Assembly: GCA_045603485.1 (NCBI GenBank)
Contig: JAZUMF010000037.1
Span: 1 to 40,552, forward strand
Reading direction: 5' to 3'
Source: RGIG5952 sp045603485
Lineage (GTDB): Bacteria > Verrucomicrobiota > Kiritimatiellia > RFP12 > JAAYLN01
Length of the DNA stretch: 40,552 nucleotides
The notes beneath the pieces were generated by a model, which worked only from the letters and a program-made list of their open reading frames with translations, had not been told where the DNA came from and did no database searches. The translations under genes and the position numbers were made by a program. Positions 33,599-40,552 of this stretch are shown here, one piece after another. Each line of letters begins with the position of its first letter. The stretch's first letter is position 1.

Positions 33599-34066
33599 AT
33601 GGCGGATGAGGGGCATATTGAAACACTGGCTCGGGGAATATGTATAAAGGATGGCTGTATCTTAATATGTCGCGGACGCAAGGCGGGCAATCTCTATTTT
33701 CCCGGTGGACACATCGAGTTCGGCGAAAGCGGAGCTTTTGCGCTTGAGAGGGAGATACTTGAAGAGACTGGGCTTGAAGGTCGTGCAACCGCATTTCTCG
33801 GATGTGCGGAGCATAAATTTCTCCAGCACGGCACTGAGGAGCATGCTGAAATCAATCTCGTGTATGCTTTAGATATCCCGAATGCAACGCCGCCAATCGA
33901 GGTAGCGGCGAAAGAGAGCTGGATTGCCTTTGACTGGATAAAGCTTGAAGACCTGCCGACTTCGAAGGTTGAGCCCGCGGCGTTGCGCGAGGTTGTCGTT
34001 AAATGGCACAGAGAAGCCGAGCTTGCCGCAAATCGCATAGCGACGACAAATTCTCTGGCTCAATAA
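33599..34066 (+). CDS. Nudix hydrolase
   Basis: 155 residues with a complete Nudix box at 37-59: G-5-E-7-REILEETGL (GHIEFGE and REILEETG can be read directly). Such enzymes cleave nucleoside diphosphates linked to other groups; the substrate is not predictable from the box. The surrounding NLYFPGGHIEFGES is typical of small housekeeping members. It starts 27 nt after the ackA-pta terminator; the start region has only a weak ribosome binding site (GAGGTATAGAA). The thioesterase gene follows after 16 nt, and they probably form a pair. Confidence 0.92.
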   Translation: MADEGHIETLARGICIKDGCILICRGRKAGNLYFPGGHIEFGESGAFALEREILEETGLEGRATAFLGCAEHKFLQHGTEEHAEINLVYALDIPNATPPIEVAAKESWIAFDWIKLEDLPTSKVEPAALREVVVKWHREAELAANRIATTNSLAQ

Positions 34067-34082
34067 ACATAGGAGTAATTTG

Positions 34083-34475
34083 ATGAAATATCCAATTGAT
34101 TATACGGCAAAGGTTCGTGTTGCCTATTATGACACGGACCAAATGGGCATTGTATGGCATGGTAACTATATCAAGTACTTTGAGGACGCTCGAGAGGAGA
34201 TGTTCCGCGAGATGGGGCTGCCTTATGATGCCGTTGAAAAGGCCGGCATAATGATGCCTATTGTGGAAGTTGACTTGAAGTACAAGCATCCCGCGAAATA
34301 TGATGACATACTTTCAGTCAAGGTTCATGTTGAAGAACCGCCGAGGGCCCGAATTAAGATTGACTACGAGATTGTAAATCAAAACGGAGAGCTTTGCGTC
34401 ACTGGTAGCACAACTCTCGGTTTTATCAATTCACAGACCCGCATACCTTGCCGCGCACCAGAGGCTCTCCGCTAA
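34083..34475 (+). CDS. 4HBT/YbgC-like acyl-CoA thioesterase
   Basis: 130 residues, hot-dog fold. YYDTDQMGIVWHGNYIKYFE (15-34) is the YbgC/4HBT signature, with D17 or D19 and H26 as likely active-site residues, and the later VEVDLKYKHPAKYDDIL is also typical. It hydrolyses acyl-CoA thioesters in the cytoplasm. ATG at 34083, with AGGAG upstream. Convergent with the arylamine N-acetyltransferase gene 38 nt away. Confidence 0.92.
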   Translation: MKYPIDYTAKVRVAYYDTDQMGIVWHGNYIKYFEDAREEMFREMGLPYDAVEKAGIMMPIVEVDLKYKHPAKYDDILSVKVHVEEPPRARIKIDYEIVNQNGELCVTGSTTLGFINSQTRIPCRAPEALR

Positions 34476-34513
34476 ATGTGTCAGCCTTCTGGCTTTTGCT
34501 GCAACGAAAGGTC

Positions 34514-35311
34514 TTATAATGCATCCATAATGCCGAAATGCTCTTCAAGCGCGGCTTTTAGAGCGGAGCTTGTGCGTAAATATGTTGCACTGCATTCTCC
34601 GTTTAAGGAGATGGAGAGCAATGGTACGGACATTCCAGTTTCAGGGTCCGGAGCCATGGAAATTGCCTTGCGCCCGTTTTCAGACGGCAAATGAACGAGA
34701 AGGTTGTTTCTAAAAAATGACGACGGTTCATTAACGCAGTAGTAGTGAACATAGTTGAAGTCTATCGCTTCTTGAGGAGCTGAATCAAAGGAATAAAGTG
34801 AGACCCAGTTCCCATCGGAATATATTTCAACGACTGACTCGTTTCGCATATTCTTAACTATACGATAATCAGCCCCTTCGCGCGCCTGCACTTTATCATA
34901 GACAAATTCAAGGGGAGTGAGAGGTGTTCGTTGTCCAACGCCGACATCGACGATAAATTCGCGATTTTCGACATTAACCTTTAAAATACGATGGCGGCGC
35001 GCAGGCACGGCAAGGGCTTCTCCTTTCAGCCAACGCCCGAAATACTCAACTACATTGTACCCAAGCTGCCTTAATAACCAAGCGAAAAGTCCATTAAGCT
35101 CAAAGCAATAGCCTCCCCGCCGGCGAGTTACAATTTTTTCGAAGAGGTTGTCATAGGAGAGTGGTGCCGCACACCCCTTCCAGATATCGATATTTTCGTA
35201 AGGCACACTAAGCAGATGAGCTTTTTGAAGGGTTGCCAAATTTGAGGAGCTGACTTCATATAAATCAGCAGCTCCGATGCGCGATAAATAATCTGCAGTT
35301 CTGTTGTCCAT
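34514..35311 (-). CDS. Arylamine N-acetyltransferase
   Basis: 265 residues. The catalytic triad Cys-His-Asp falls exactly at the classic positions: C69 in RRRGGYCFELNG, H107 in ARRHRILKV and D122 in FIVDVG. It moves acetyl from acetyl-CoA to arylamines, hydrazines or similar compounds. In gut bacteria this activity affects drugs such as 5-aminosalicylate; the natural substrate here is unknown. It is next to the discoidin-type gene on the same strand but with only 25 nt between, and the ribosome binding site (AAAGGA) is 13 nt from the ATG, so expression may be weak. Confidence 0.95.
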   Translation of the reverse strand: MDNRTADYLSRIGAADLYEVSSSNLATLQKAHLLSVPYENIDIWKGCAAPLSYDNLFEKIVTRRRGGYCFELNGLFAWLLRQLGYNVVEYFGRWLKGEALAVPARRHRILKVNVENREFIVDVGVGQRTPLTPLEFVYDKVQAREGADYRIVKNMRNESVVEIYSDGNWVSLYSFDSAPQEAIDFNYVHYYCVNEPSSFFRNNLLVHLPSENGRKAISMAPDPETGMSVPLLSISLNGECSATYLRTSSALKAALEEHFGIMDAL

Positions 35312-35336
35312 TGAAATAATTCGTCCTTTGCAGTAA

Positions 35337-38300
35337 TTAGCGTATCATAAAGATAAGCTGATTACGGTTTTTGCCGAAAAGCTGAATCTCGCGAACTTGT
35401 CCATACCATGCCGAACGAGAGAATTTGTAGTACCTAAACTTACTCTGCTTTTCTTTGGGAATTGCAAATGTCGACCATGTGGAATCATCAATCGGGAATG
35501 GAGCGGTCGCAAGCGTAACTCCATCTGAGAAGTCATCTTCATTAGCACCTGTAATGACCACATAAGAGTTTATTGGATGGATACAAACAGGAAGAACTCG
35601 CGCTGCGGTAGCTAGGATTGGAGAGCCGAAATCCAATGTGACAGTACCGTGCAAATTGGTAAAATTACCATAAGTTGAGCTCTGTCCGTCAAAGAGCCGC
35701 CCTGCTGTCGGCTCATTGCTGATTAGAGAGCATCTATTGAGACGACTCAAGTCTGCCCATGTGCGTCCAATCAGTTCGCTATGAGTATATTCTCTTGTCA
35801 GCATTGTTTCATCGCTCAATTTAAGGCGATAGGTATATTTGCAACCCGCTAACAACTTTGATTCTGAATCAACCCAAGGCAGCGTTACCTGATTCGCAAC
35901 TTTTTCGCCATCACGATAAACATCAACAATGCCTAAATCTCCGTGACCAAAAAGGTATGGCTTATCAAAATCATTTGCTGCCTTGATATCAAATGAGCGA
36001 GGGCCTACACCATAAAGGTCTAGCTCTGAAATTGCTGAATAACGGCTTTGCGTATTGTAAAGCTGATAGTACTTAAATGGAGTAGGATTCGTAACGCTCA
36101 ATAGCCCCTGCCCATCAGAAACCTTATTAAGAAAATGCAAAACTTCAGTAGCATTCGTTTTAAGGTCATCTAGGCTGTTTGCACCGAATAATCGCATATT
36201 TGCCATACGCTCGGGGAGGGTGCCATGTATAGAGGCATACCCAACTTTATAAATTGTCACAGGCTCAGTGAATGAGAAAATTGGCTGAGCGCTTTCTGGT
36301 CCTTTAGAGACATCTCTGTCAAATAGCACACTAGCGGAATTTGCAAGTGTCATATCATATCGAGATTGCGAAAGTGCTTCATAACTGCGCTCAAGTCTAA
36401 CAACATGAAAATATTCACCTTCATAAGCTGCGAGATTTTCTGTTGTGGGTACTGCCTTGTAATGATAAGTAGTTCCAGCTTTAAGTGTGGGCGTCATATC
36501 TGCCCACGGTAATGTTACACTATTGGCTATCAGCTCATCATTGCGATAGATATCAACTGGCTTATCATACCATGCGTCAAGAACTGGCGCATCATTTGTC
36601 CCTGTAAGACCGAATTTAAGAGATTTTTCTTCAGGCTTACCATATAATTCAAACTCGGCAGGAGGGAAGTATGACATATTATACCCTCCGTTTGGAGACC
36701 ATACAAAGCGGTAATATCGATATGCTGCAGTATTTGTAGGCACAGTCTCGTACCATCCAGAATAGGTATAATTGGTACCGGTAGTAGCTAATAGAACCTC
36801 ATCGCTAAAGTCGGGTAAATTTGCTCCATAAAACATAGAGCCATTATAACGCTGTGTGATATAACTCCTGTATCCTCTGAAGAGTTCGACACGCACCTTG
36901 CAACCAAAATCCAATCCATCAAGAGAAGTCTGAGAATACATAGTAGATGTGTCACCATCATACATGTAGCTAGGATTGGATTTAATACTATTATCAAACA
37001 TTCGCTTAGATAATGAATAAACAGAAGGACGAAGTCTGCTTGTATCACTCCATGCGCGCTCAAGTCTAATCAAATGGTAATAATCCTCGCTACCAGTGAC
37101 TTCTGCGTCATCAGTCTTCTCAACCTTGTAGGTATATTTTTGAGAAGGCTCTAGCGTAGCTTTATCAATCCAAGGCAATGCAACATCATTTGCTATCAAT
37201 GAGCCATCACGGTAGATATTGACATTGAAAAGAATTGAAGAGTTGATGGTTCTGTAATCATATTCACCGCGGGAGACAACCATATCGATGGATTTGACCT
37301 TCTCACTATAGCCGTAAAACTCAAGCTCTGCAATATTGGATTGCCCAGAAGCTTTCTTCGTAAAGTAATAGCGGTATGGCGCAGGATTCGCGATATAAAA
37401 ATCACGATACGAAAAAGCTGTTTTATTAACATAAAATGTTGCCAAAGCAACAGCATCCGAGCGGTCATCCTTATTGGCGCCGTAAAATACAGTTCCCTCC
37501 AAACGGGCGGCTTGTCCACTACGGGGGCAGGTTCGCACCATCGTAACGATGCGAGGCTGAATAAAGTCAACACCAATTAAATTACCAGGTTCTTTATGAG
37601 TTCCGGGATTGCCATCAAAGACATTTGCGTTATATGCTTCACTCGTAGAATCTGAAATAATTGGATAACCTGAAATGATTTTGGTTACATCATTCCACGA
37701 ATGGCCCAATCTAATAACATGCTCGTATGTAGTTGTATAGTCCAATGTTGAGTCGGTCGTAGAAACAACCCTATAAGTATATTTACTATTGGGAGATAAT
37801 GTACCATTGTCAGCCCAAGGGAGAGTTACATTCTGAGCAACAAGAGCGCCATTGCGATAAATATCGACATTTGAATTTATCGTAGCATCGACAACAGGCA
37901 CATCATTAGTCAAAAAACCAGCCACCCTAGCTCCGAAATCATATCCATAAATCTCAAGTTCTGAAGCATTCCCATAAGAAGGAGAGACATAGAAAAAGCG
38001 GAATGGTGAATTTTCGGCAGGTATAATATCAGCCCACCCATTTACAACTGAACATGTACCAAGTGCATTAGCATCGGAAAAATCATCTGCATTTGCGCCG
38101 TAAAAAATGGCATTATTTAAGCGCGATACCTGACCTGAGCGCGGAGCCACGCGAATATACCTTGCCACTACAGGCTTACCAAAATCAACACCAATTGTAG
38201 CCGCAGCAGTATTTTCATAATAATCGGTTTTAACACCGTTAAAAAGAACCCTGATATCCTTATACCCAGTGCCAGATGCGGCCCCTATCATACGAACAGA

Positions 38301-38639
38301 TGGGCGAACCTTTGTCACATCTTGCCAAGAACGCTCCAAGCGGACTATATGCGTATATTGAAGCTCTGCCGAATCTCCCCCTTCTACATCAATTCTATAA
38401 ATGTAGTCCTTACCTGGGAAAAGTCCACCTGTCGTATCAGTCCAAGGCAATTCAACATTTGACGCAAGAAGGGTATAATCGCCATTTGAAACTTTGCGCG
38501 AAATCGTTACAGTCCCCTCGCCTGAAATCACAGGTTGGTCGTTTACAGCAAATGGAGATACCGAAAAATCCGCCACAACTGCATGCGACGCAAGAACTGA
38601 AATCAATGCTACACACCAAAAAGCAAAAGTCCGATTCAT
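35337..38639 (-). CDS. Secreted protein of five Fn3-like plus discoidin-type (F5/8C) modules
   Basis: 1100 residues from MNRTFAFWCVALISVLASHA, a clean signal peptide with AGGAAG just upstream. The rest is five modules of about 210 residues each. Each has a short beta-sandwich half with DIYRNG.L(V/I)A..V.LPW.D and YTYRV, and a discoidin-like half opening with (R/G)LERSW.DVT.(L/V)RPS and containing YGAN..DFSD...L.T and YRYY...... (S/A)ELE.YG. The fourth and fifth modules have drifted most (LSQSRYDM, FGANSLDD). No catalytic domain, membrane anchor or sorting signal is visible; the end is NRNQLIFMIR. Discoidin modules often bind galactose- or GalNAc-type glycans, so an adhesin or glycan-binding role is likely. 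The promoter and leader are shared with the oxidoreductase gene at 3172. Confidence 0.82.
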   Translation of the reverse strand: MNRTFAFWCVALISVLASHAVVADFSVSPFAVNDQPVISGEGTVTISRKVSNGDYTLLASNVELPWTDTTGGLFPGKDYIYRIDVEGGDSAELQYTHIVRLERSWQDVTKVRPSVRMIGAASGTGYKDIRVLFNGVKTDYYENTAAATIGVDFGKPVVARYIRVAPRSGQVSRLNNAIFYGANADDFSDANALGTCSVVNGWADIIPAENSPFRFFYVSPSYGNASELEIYGYDFGARVAGFLTNDVPVVDATINSNVDIYRNGALVAQNVTLPWADNGTLSPNSKYTYRVVSTTDSTLDYTTTYEHVIRLGHSWNDVTKIISGYPIISDSTSEAYNANVFDGNPGTHKEPGNLIGVDFIQPRIVTMVRTCPRSGQAARLEGTVFYGANKDDRSDAVALATFYVNKTAFSYRDFYIANPAPYRYYFTKKASGQSNIAELEFYGYSEKVKSIDMVVSRGEYDYRTINSSILFNVNIYRDGSLIANDVALPWIDKATLEPSQKYTYKVEKTDDAEVTGSEDYYHLIRLERAWSDTSRLRPSVYSLSKRMFDNSIKSNPSYMYDGDTSTMYSQTSLDGLDFGCKVRVELFRGYRSYITQRYNGSMFYGANLPDFSDEVLLATTGTNYTYSGWYETVPTNTAAYRYYRFVWSPNGGYNMSYFPPAEFELYGKPEEKSLKFGLTGTNDAPVLDAWYDKPVDIYRNDELIANSVTLPWADMTPTLKAGTTYHYKAVPTTENLAAYEGEYFHVVRLERSYEALSQSRYDMTLANSASVLFDRDVSKGPESAQPIFSFTEPVTIYKVGYASIHGTLPERMANMRLFGANSLDDLKTNATEVLHFLNKVSDGQGLLSVTNPTPFKYYQLYNTQSRYSAISELDLYGVGPRSFDIKAANDFDKPYLFGHGDLGIVDVYRDGEKVANQVTLPWVDSESKLLAGCKYTYRLKLSDETMLTREYTHSELIGRTWADLSRLNRCSLISNEPTAGRLFDGQSSTYGNFTNLHGTVTLDFGSPILATAARVLPVCIHPINSYVVITGANEDDFSDGVTLATAPFPIDDSTWSTFAIPKEKQSKFRYYKFSRSAWYGQVREIQLFGKNRNQLIFMIR

Positions 38640-38838
38640 AATCTTCCTCGCAATAATGATGCACAATAAGCTCAACGAGAGATTATTGTGCAAAACAGAT
38701 TTCAAGACTAAACAAAAAACGGTTCTTCCTTAAAAAGTTTGGGTAAAACCAAGTTTTAATTAGGTCGTAAAATCAAGTTTACATAAAAAACCTGGAACAC
38801 GCATTCCGAGAAAGTCTTTTATTTAACCTAATGTTAAT
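38640..38838 (-). promoter_or_regulatory. Long 5' leader of the discoidin-type gene
   Basis: Homologous to 3016-3171. On the minus strand it holds AAAAGACTTT, CGGAATGCGTGTTCC (inverted repeat 38794-38807), GATTTTACGACCT, TTTTACCC and AACTTTTTAAGGAAG. The hairpin with T-run at 38714-38750 lies 75 nt before the start codon. Confidence 0.7.
38714..38750 (-). terminator. Attenuator-like hairpin in the discoidin-type gene leader
   Basis: On the minus strand GGTTTT (38750-38745) pairs with AGAACC (38726-38721), with one G-T pair, around the loop ACCCAAACTTTTTAAGGA; then G and TTTTTT (38719-38714). The stem differs from the 3109 copy while the loop is nearly the same. Confidence 0.6.
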
Positions 38839-38867
38839 AATTTATACTTTATAAAAACGATTGTCAA
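38839..38867 (-). promoter_or_regulatory. Promoter of the discoidin-type gene
   Basis: Minus strand TTGACA (38862-38867), 17-nt spacer (with TTTTATAAAGTA as at 2998-3009), TAAATT (38839-38844). Confidence 0.75.
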
Positions 38868-39067
38868 ATTTTTTGCTTTGAAATCACCCCCCTCCGTAAA
38901 TTTTGTACATATATTATTATATTACAACATTTTATGAAGGCTTAATATTTTTTATATAAAAACACAAGACATCATTTGATGTCGCAAATGACGCTGTGTT
39001 ATTAAATTGGATACAACTAACAAATTGCATCAAGTTTAGTTTATGAAAGGTAATGCTTTCACAAAGA

Positions 39068-39166
39068 ACCTTTAAGAGTCAGACTATTACACTTGACACA
39101 ACAATAAAACCTCACTATACTAACACAATAAATAGTCGATATCACAAAATCTCTGCGTTCTTTGCG
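39068..39166 (+). repeat. Promoter-bearing repeat, copy 2
   Basis: About 99 nt, nearly identical to 39258-39356 (offset 190) and related to 509-570. It contains TTGACA (39093-39098), a 17-nt spacer and TATACT (39116-39121), and ends in the CTCTGCG-type repeat. Confidence 0.75.
39093..39121 (+). promoter_or_regulatory. Sigma-70-type promoter in repeat copy 2
   Basis: TTGACA, 17-nt spacer, TATACT. It points towards the RAYT gene 590 nt downstream. Confidence 0.5.
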
Positions 39167-39171
39167 GGAAA

Positions 39172-39198
39172 ACTTTTTAAGGGGACAGGCCTTTTCAG
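39172..39198. repeat. GGGGACAG element, copy 3
   Basis: ACTTTTTAAGGGGACAGGCC followed by TTTT. AAGG/CCTT pair around GGACAGG. Preceded by the same ACTTTTTAAGG core as copy 1 and the leader hairpins. Confidence 0.6.
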
Positions 39199-39218
39199 TT
39201 TCTCTCTAAGAGTTCTGC

Positions 39219-39240
39219 GGTGGCTGCTCCGTCCGCCACC
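39219..39240. repeat. GC-rich REP-like hairpin
   Basis: GGTGGC and GCCACC pair around TGCTCCGTCC, between promoter-repeat copies 2 and 3. Confidence 0.5.
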
Positions 39241-39257
39241 ATCCACCACAATCATTA

Positions 39258-39356
39258 ACCTTTAAGTGTCACACTATTACACTTGACACAACAACAAAAC
39301 CTCTCTATACTAACACAATAAATAGTCGATATCACAAAATCTCTGCGTTTTTTGCG
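39258..39356 (+). repeat. Promoter-bearing repeat, copy 3
   Basis: Near-identical tandem partner of copy 2. It carries AAGTGTCACACTATTACACT as in copy 1, TTGACA (39283-39288), a 17-nt spacer and TATACT (39306-39311). Confidence 0.75.
39283..39311 (+). promoter_or_regulatory. Sigma-70-type promoter in repeat copy 3
   Basis: TTGACA, 17-nt spacer, TATACT, 400 nt upstream of the RAYT start and in the same direction. Confidence 0.5.
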
Positions 39357-39380
39357 CCTCTGTGTTCTCTGCTTTAAAAT
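39336..39380. repeat. CTCTGCG/CTCTGTG heptamer-type repeat
   Basis: Run of CTCTGCG, TTTTTGCG, CCTCTGTG and CTCTGC units, matching the run at 703-742 in type and in being followed by the 30-nt repeat. Confidence 0.5.
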
Positions 39381-39394
39381 TAAACCTACCACTC

Positions 39395-39424
39395 GCATTT
39401 TGTTCCGCACCGTAATCTCATTTT
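39395..39424. repeat. 30-nt repeat, copy 2
   Basis: Identical to 754-783. Confidence 0.7.
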
Positions 39425-39433
39425 GTACCGAAT

Positions 39434-39456
39434 AAAAAAGGGGACAGGCCTTTTTG
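39434..39456. repeat. GGGGACAG element, copy 4
   Basis: AAAAAGG and CCTTTTT pair perfectly around GGACAGG. It is the clearest hairpin of this family, and its T-run could stop transcription before the RAYT promoter. Confidence 0.65.
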
Positions 39457-39482
39457 TTTCATTACGGCTCTGTCTAAAATTA

Positions 39483-39512
39483 TTGATATGCGACAAATTA
39501 TTTTGTTATACT
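39483..39512 (+). promoter_or_regulatory. Likely RAYT promoter
   Basis: TTGATA (39483-39488), 18-nt spacer, TATACT (39507-39512), about 200 nt upstream of the RAYT start. Confidence 0.5.
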
Positions 39513-39535
39513 TGTATCAAATCTAGTAAAAAGGA

Positions 39536-39572
39536 GGACTCTACCCACACTTTTTAAGGAAGAGCCTTTTTT
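39536..39572 (+). terminator. Attenuator-like hairpin in the RAYT leader
   Basis: GGACTCT (39536-39542) pairs with AGAGCC (39561-39566), with one bulged A, around a loop ACCCACACTTTTTAAGGA. TTTTTT follows (39567-39572). The loop is almost the same as in the leaders of the genes at 3172 and 38639, with a different stem. AGGAGG (39532-39537) overlaps the left arm but no start codon follows at a useful distance. Confidence 0.55.
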
Positions 39573-39656
39573 GGTAATATATCTGTCAAAGGGACAGGCA
39601 ACAGATACAGTGCTATACAAAATTATTGCCAAACATCTTCTTTTTTGGTAATATAT
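39567..39656. repeat. TTTTTTGGTAATATAT direct repeat
   Basis: The 16-nt sequence occurs at 39567-39582 and 39641-39656, each followed by a GGGACAG variant (39591 and 39665). This points to a duplicated unit of about 74 nt in the RAYT leader. Confidence 0.6.
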
Positions 39657-39664
39657 TTGAACGA

Positions 39665-39685
39665 GGGACAGACCCAAAGTCTGCC
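39665..39685. repeat. GGGACAG variant with small hairpin
   Basis: GGGACAGACCCAAAGTCTGC: CAGAC/GTCTG pair around CCAAA, ending 24 nt before the RAYT ATG. It may be a REP-type site for the enzyme. Confidence 0.4.
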
Positions 39686-39708
39686 ACATTCACCACAAGG
39701 AGACAACA

Positions 39709-40552
39709 ATGAGAAAACCAAGAGTCAAGAATATAGGCGAAAGCTACTACCATATAGTAAGCAGATGTATCTTCAGTCAGTTTTTACTGGGGGATACAGA
39801 TAAAGACATGTTCGTCAAAATGATGCGTACAATAGCCTATTTCAGTGGAATAGATGTGCTCAACTATTGCGTAATGGATAACCACTTCCACCTTCTTGTC
39901 CATGTGCCGGAGCCATCAAAGCCCACAGAAGCACTATTACTAAAACGCATATCAGCACTCTATGGAAGCCTCCACGCAGCTGACCTAAAGAGCCGCTGGC
40001 ATGAACTAAAGAAACACAACCGTCTTGATATCGTAGAAGAAGAGCAAGGAGCCTTCATTCGCCGCATGGGAGATATAACACCCTTTATGCAGTGCCTAAA
40101 GCAACGCTACTCAGCCTGGTATCGTGCTCGGCACGACTACAAGCAAGGCACAATGTGGGAAGGCCGCTTCCGCAGCACCCTCGTAGAAGGCACCACAGAA
40201 ACGCTCTCCTCAATCTCAGCCTACATCGATCTAAATCCCGTCCGCGCAGGCATAGTAGATGACCCCAAAGACTACAAATGGGCAGGCTTTGCCAATGCGC
40301 TGAAAGGTGATAGCAAAGCAATGGAAGGCATAGCAAAGATGTATGACAAAACAGCTAGTGACACATCCTTTGCAGATTTGGCGAAAGAATATCGTCTAAA
40401 ACTCTATGTACGCGGCTCCGATGCAATAGAGCCAGAAAAGGTACAAGAAGTAATAGATGAAAAAGGCGAGTTGCCGTTATCGGTAATACTACGCTGCAAA
40501 ATACGCCATTTCACCCATGGAGCCATCATAGGCTCTAAAGACTTCGTCAACG
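39709..40552 (+). CDS. RAYT: REP-associated Y1 (IS200-like) transposase, 3' end cut off
   Basis: 281 residues are visible; the frame is open at the window edge. AAGGAG lies 6 nt before the ATG. The metal-binding HUH-type motif is VMDNHFHLLVHV (about 56-67), the likely catalytic tyrosine lies in QCLKQRYSAWYRARH, and the family markers GTMWEGRFRSTLVEG, AYIDLNPVRAGIV and the C-terminal HFTHGAIIGSKDFVN are present. RAYTs are single-copy domesticated relatives of IS200/IS605 transposases that act on REP hairpins and do not carry typical insertion-sequence ends. The many hairpin repeats at both ends of the window are plausible targets. No reading-frame damage is visible. Confidence 0.92.
   Translation, partial: MRKPRVKNIGESYYHIVSRCIFSQFLLGDTDKDMFVKMMRTIAYFSGIDVLNYCVMDNHFHLLVHVPEPSKPTEALLLKRISALYGSLHAADLKSRWHELKKHNRLDIVEEEQGAFIRRMGDITPFMQCLKQRYSAWYRARHDYKQGTMWEGRFRSTLVEGTTETLSSISAYIDLNPVRAGIVDDPKDYKWAGFANALKGDSKAMEGIAKMYDKTASDTSFADLAKEYRLKLYVRGSDAIEPEKVQEVIDEKGELPLSVILRCKIRHFTHGAIIGSKDFVN

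Larger units (their letters stand above)
38868..39708. other. Second repeat-rich non-coding stretch
   Basis: About 840 nt without a credible gene. The first part (38870-39000) is strongly A/T-rich and carries an inverted repeat GACATCA/TGATGTC (38969-38984) and a single GCGTCAT half-site (minus strand) like those upstream of the 2987 promoter. From 39053 come two tandem promoter-bearing repeats, a GC hairpin, GGGGACAG elements, the CTCTGTG-type repeat, the 30-nt repeat, and the RAYT promoter and leader. The 70-residue open frame at 39053-39265 is made of these repeats. Confidence 0.7.

Noticed and set aside
34476..34513. Terminator between the thioesterase and N-acetyltransferase genes
   Set aside because: Only a 4-bp AGCC/GGCT stem with a mixed tail; too weak to call.
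39053..39265. 70-residue open frame upstream of the RAYT
   Set aside because: Made entirely of the promoter-bearing repeat, a GGGGACAG element and a hairpin; no ribosome binding site.
39053..39470. Possible CRISPR array near the RAYT
   Set aside because: The two long repeats are 99 nt with only one 91-nt interval that itself holds other repeat types; no regular short repeats or cas genes.

Overview
The window reads as chromosomal DNA of an anaerobic, fermentative, diderm bacterium. An outer membrane is shown by LptD, Lnt, TonB, a TonB-dependent receptor and a WaaP/Kdo-kinase-like protein. Anaerobic fermentation is shown by a one-chain pyruvate:ferredoxin oxidoreductase and an acetate kinase/phosphotransacetylase pair. 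Glycan-directed genes (GH28-like, GH110-like, a fucose-1-phosphate nucleotidyltransferase-like protein, a five-module discoidin-type protein), the SecA insertion and the RF1 sequence variant fit the PVC group, perhaps a Kiritimatiellota or Lentisphaerota gut lineage. That placement is inference; there is no rRNA in the window. No tRNA, rRNA, CRISPR or prophage was recognised.

Layout. 1-872 has no credible gene and is a mosaic of hairpins, promoter-bearing repeats and low-complexity repeats. 873-2740 (minus): GH28-like protein and a small secreted protein separated by a terminator. 3172-4407 (plus): Gfo/Idh/MocA oxidoreductase behind a long leader. 4598-8182 (minus): nifJ. 8349-14269 (minus): operon of nucleotidyltransferase, TonB-dependent receptor, TonB and GH110-like beta-helix protein. 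14360-23419 (plus): rpmE, prfA, a kinase-domain protein, a small PspC protein, secA, lnt and an EamA transporter. 23427-31063 (minus): a closely packed set of ilvE, AsmA-like, lptD, a phosphoglycerate-mutase-like metalloenzyme, a secreted TPR protein and an SGNH hydrolase. 31264-34475 (plus): ackA, pta, a Nudix hydrolase and a thioesterase. 34514-38639 (minus): arylamine N-acetyltransferase and the discoidin-type protein. 38640-39708 is a second repeat-rich non-coding stretch, and 39709 to the end is a RAYT (REP-associated Y1 transposase) cut by the window edge.

How the genes work together. nifJ, pta and ackA form the pyruvate to acetyl-CoA to acetyl phosphate to acetate/ATP route. LptD, AsmA-like, Lnt, the kinase-domain protein and SecA serve envelope assembly. 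The 8349-14269 operon looks like a small uptake and processing locus for a galactose/fucose-containing ligand.

The most unusual signal is non-coding. The oxidoreductase gene (3172) and the discoidin-type gene (38639, minus) lie at opposite ends of the window but share a homologous module of about 150 nt: a TTGACA-17-TAAAAT/TAAATT promoter, an identical GGAATGCGTGTTCC inverted repeat, and a terminator-like hairpin with a conserved loop (ACCC..ACTTTTTAAGG) ending in a T-run. A third copy of the hairpin lies in the leader of the RAYT gene. The ACTTTTTAAGG core also joins two of the GGGGACAG hairpin repeats scattered through the non-coding DNA. This looks like a family of attenuator leaders connected, possibly by descent, to RAYT-associated repeats.
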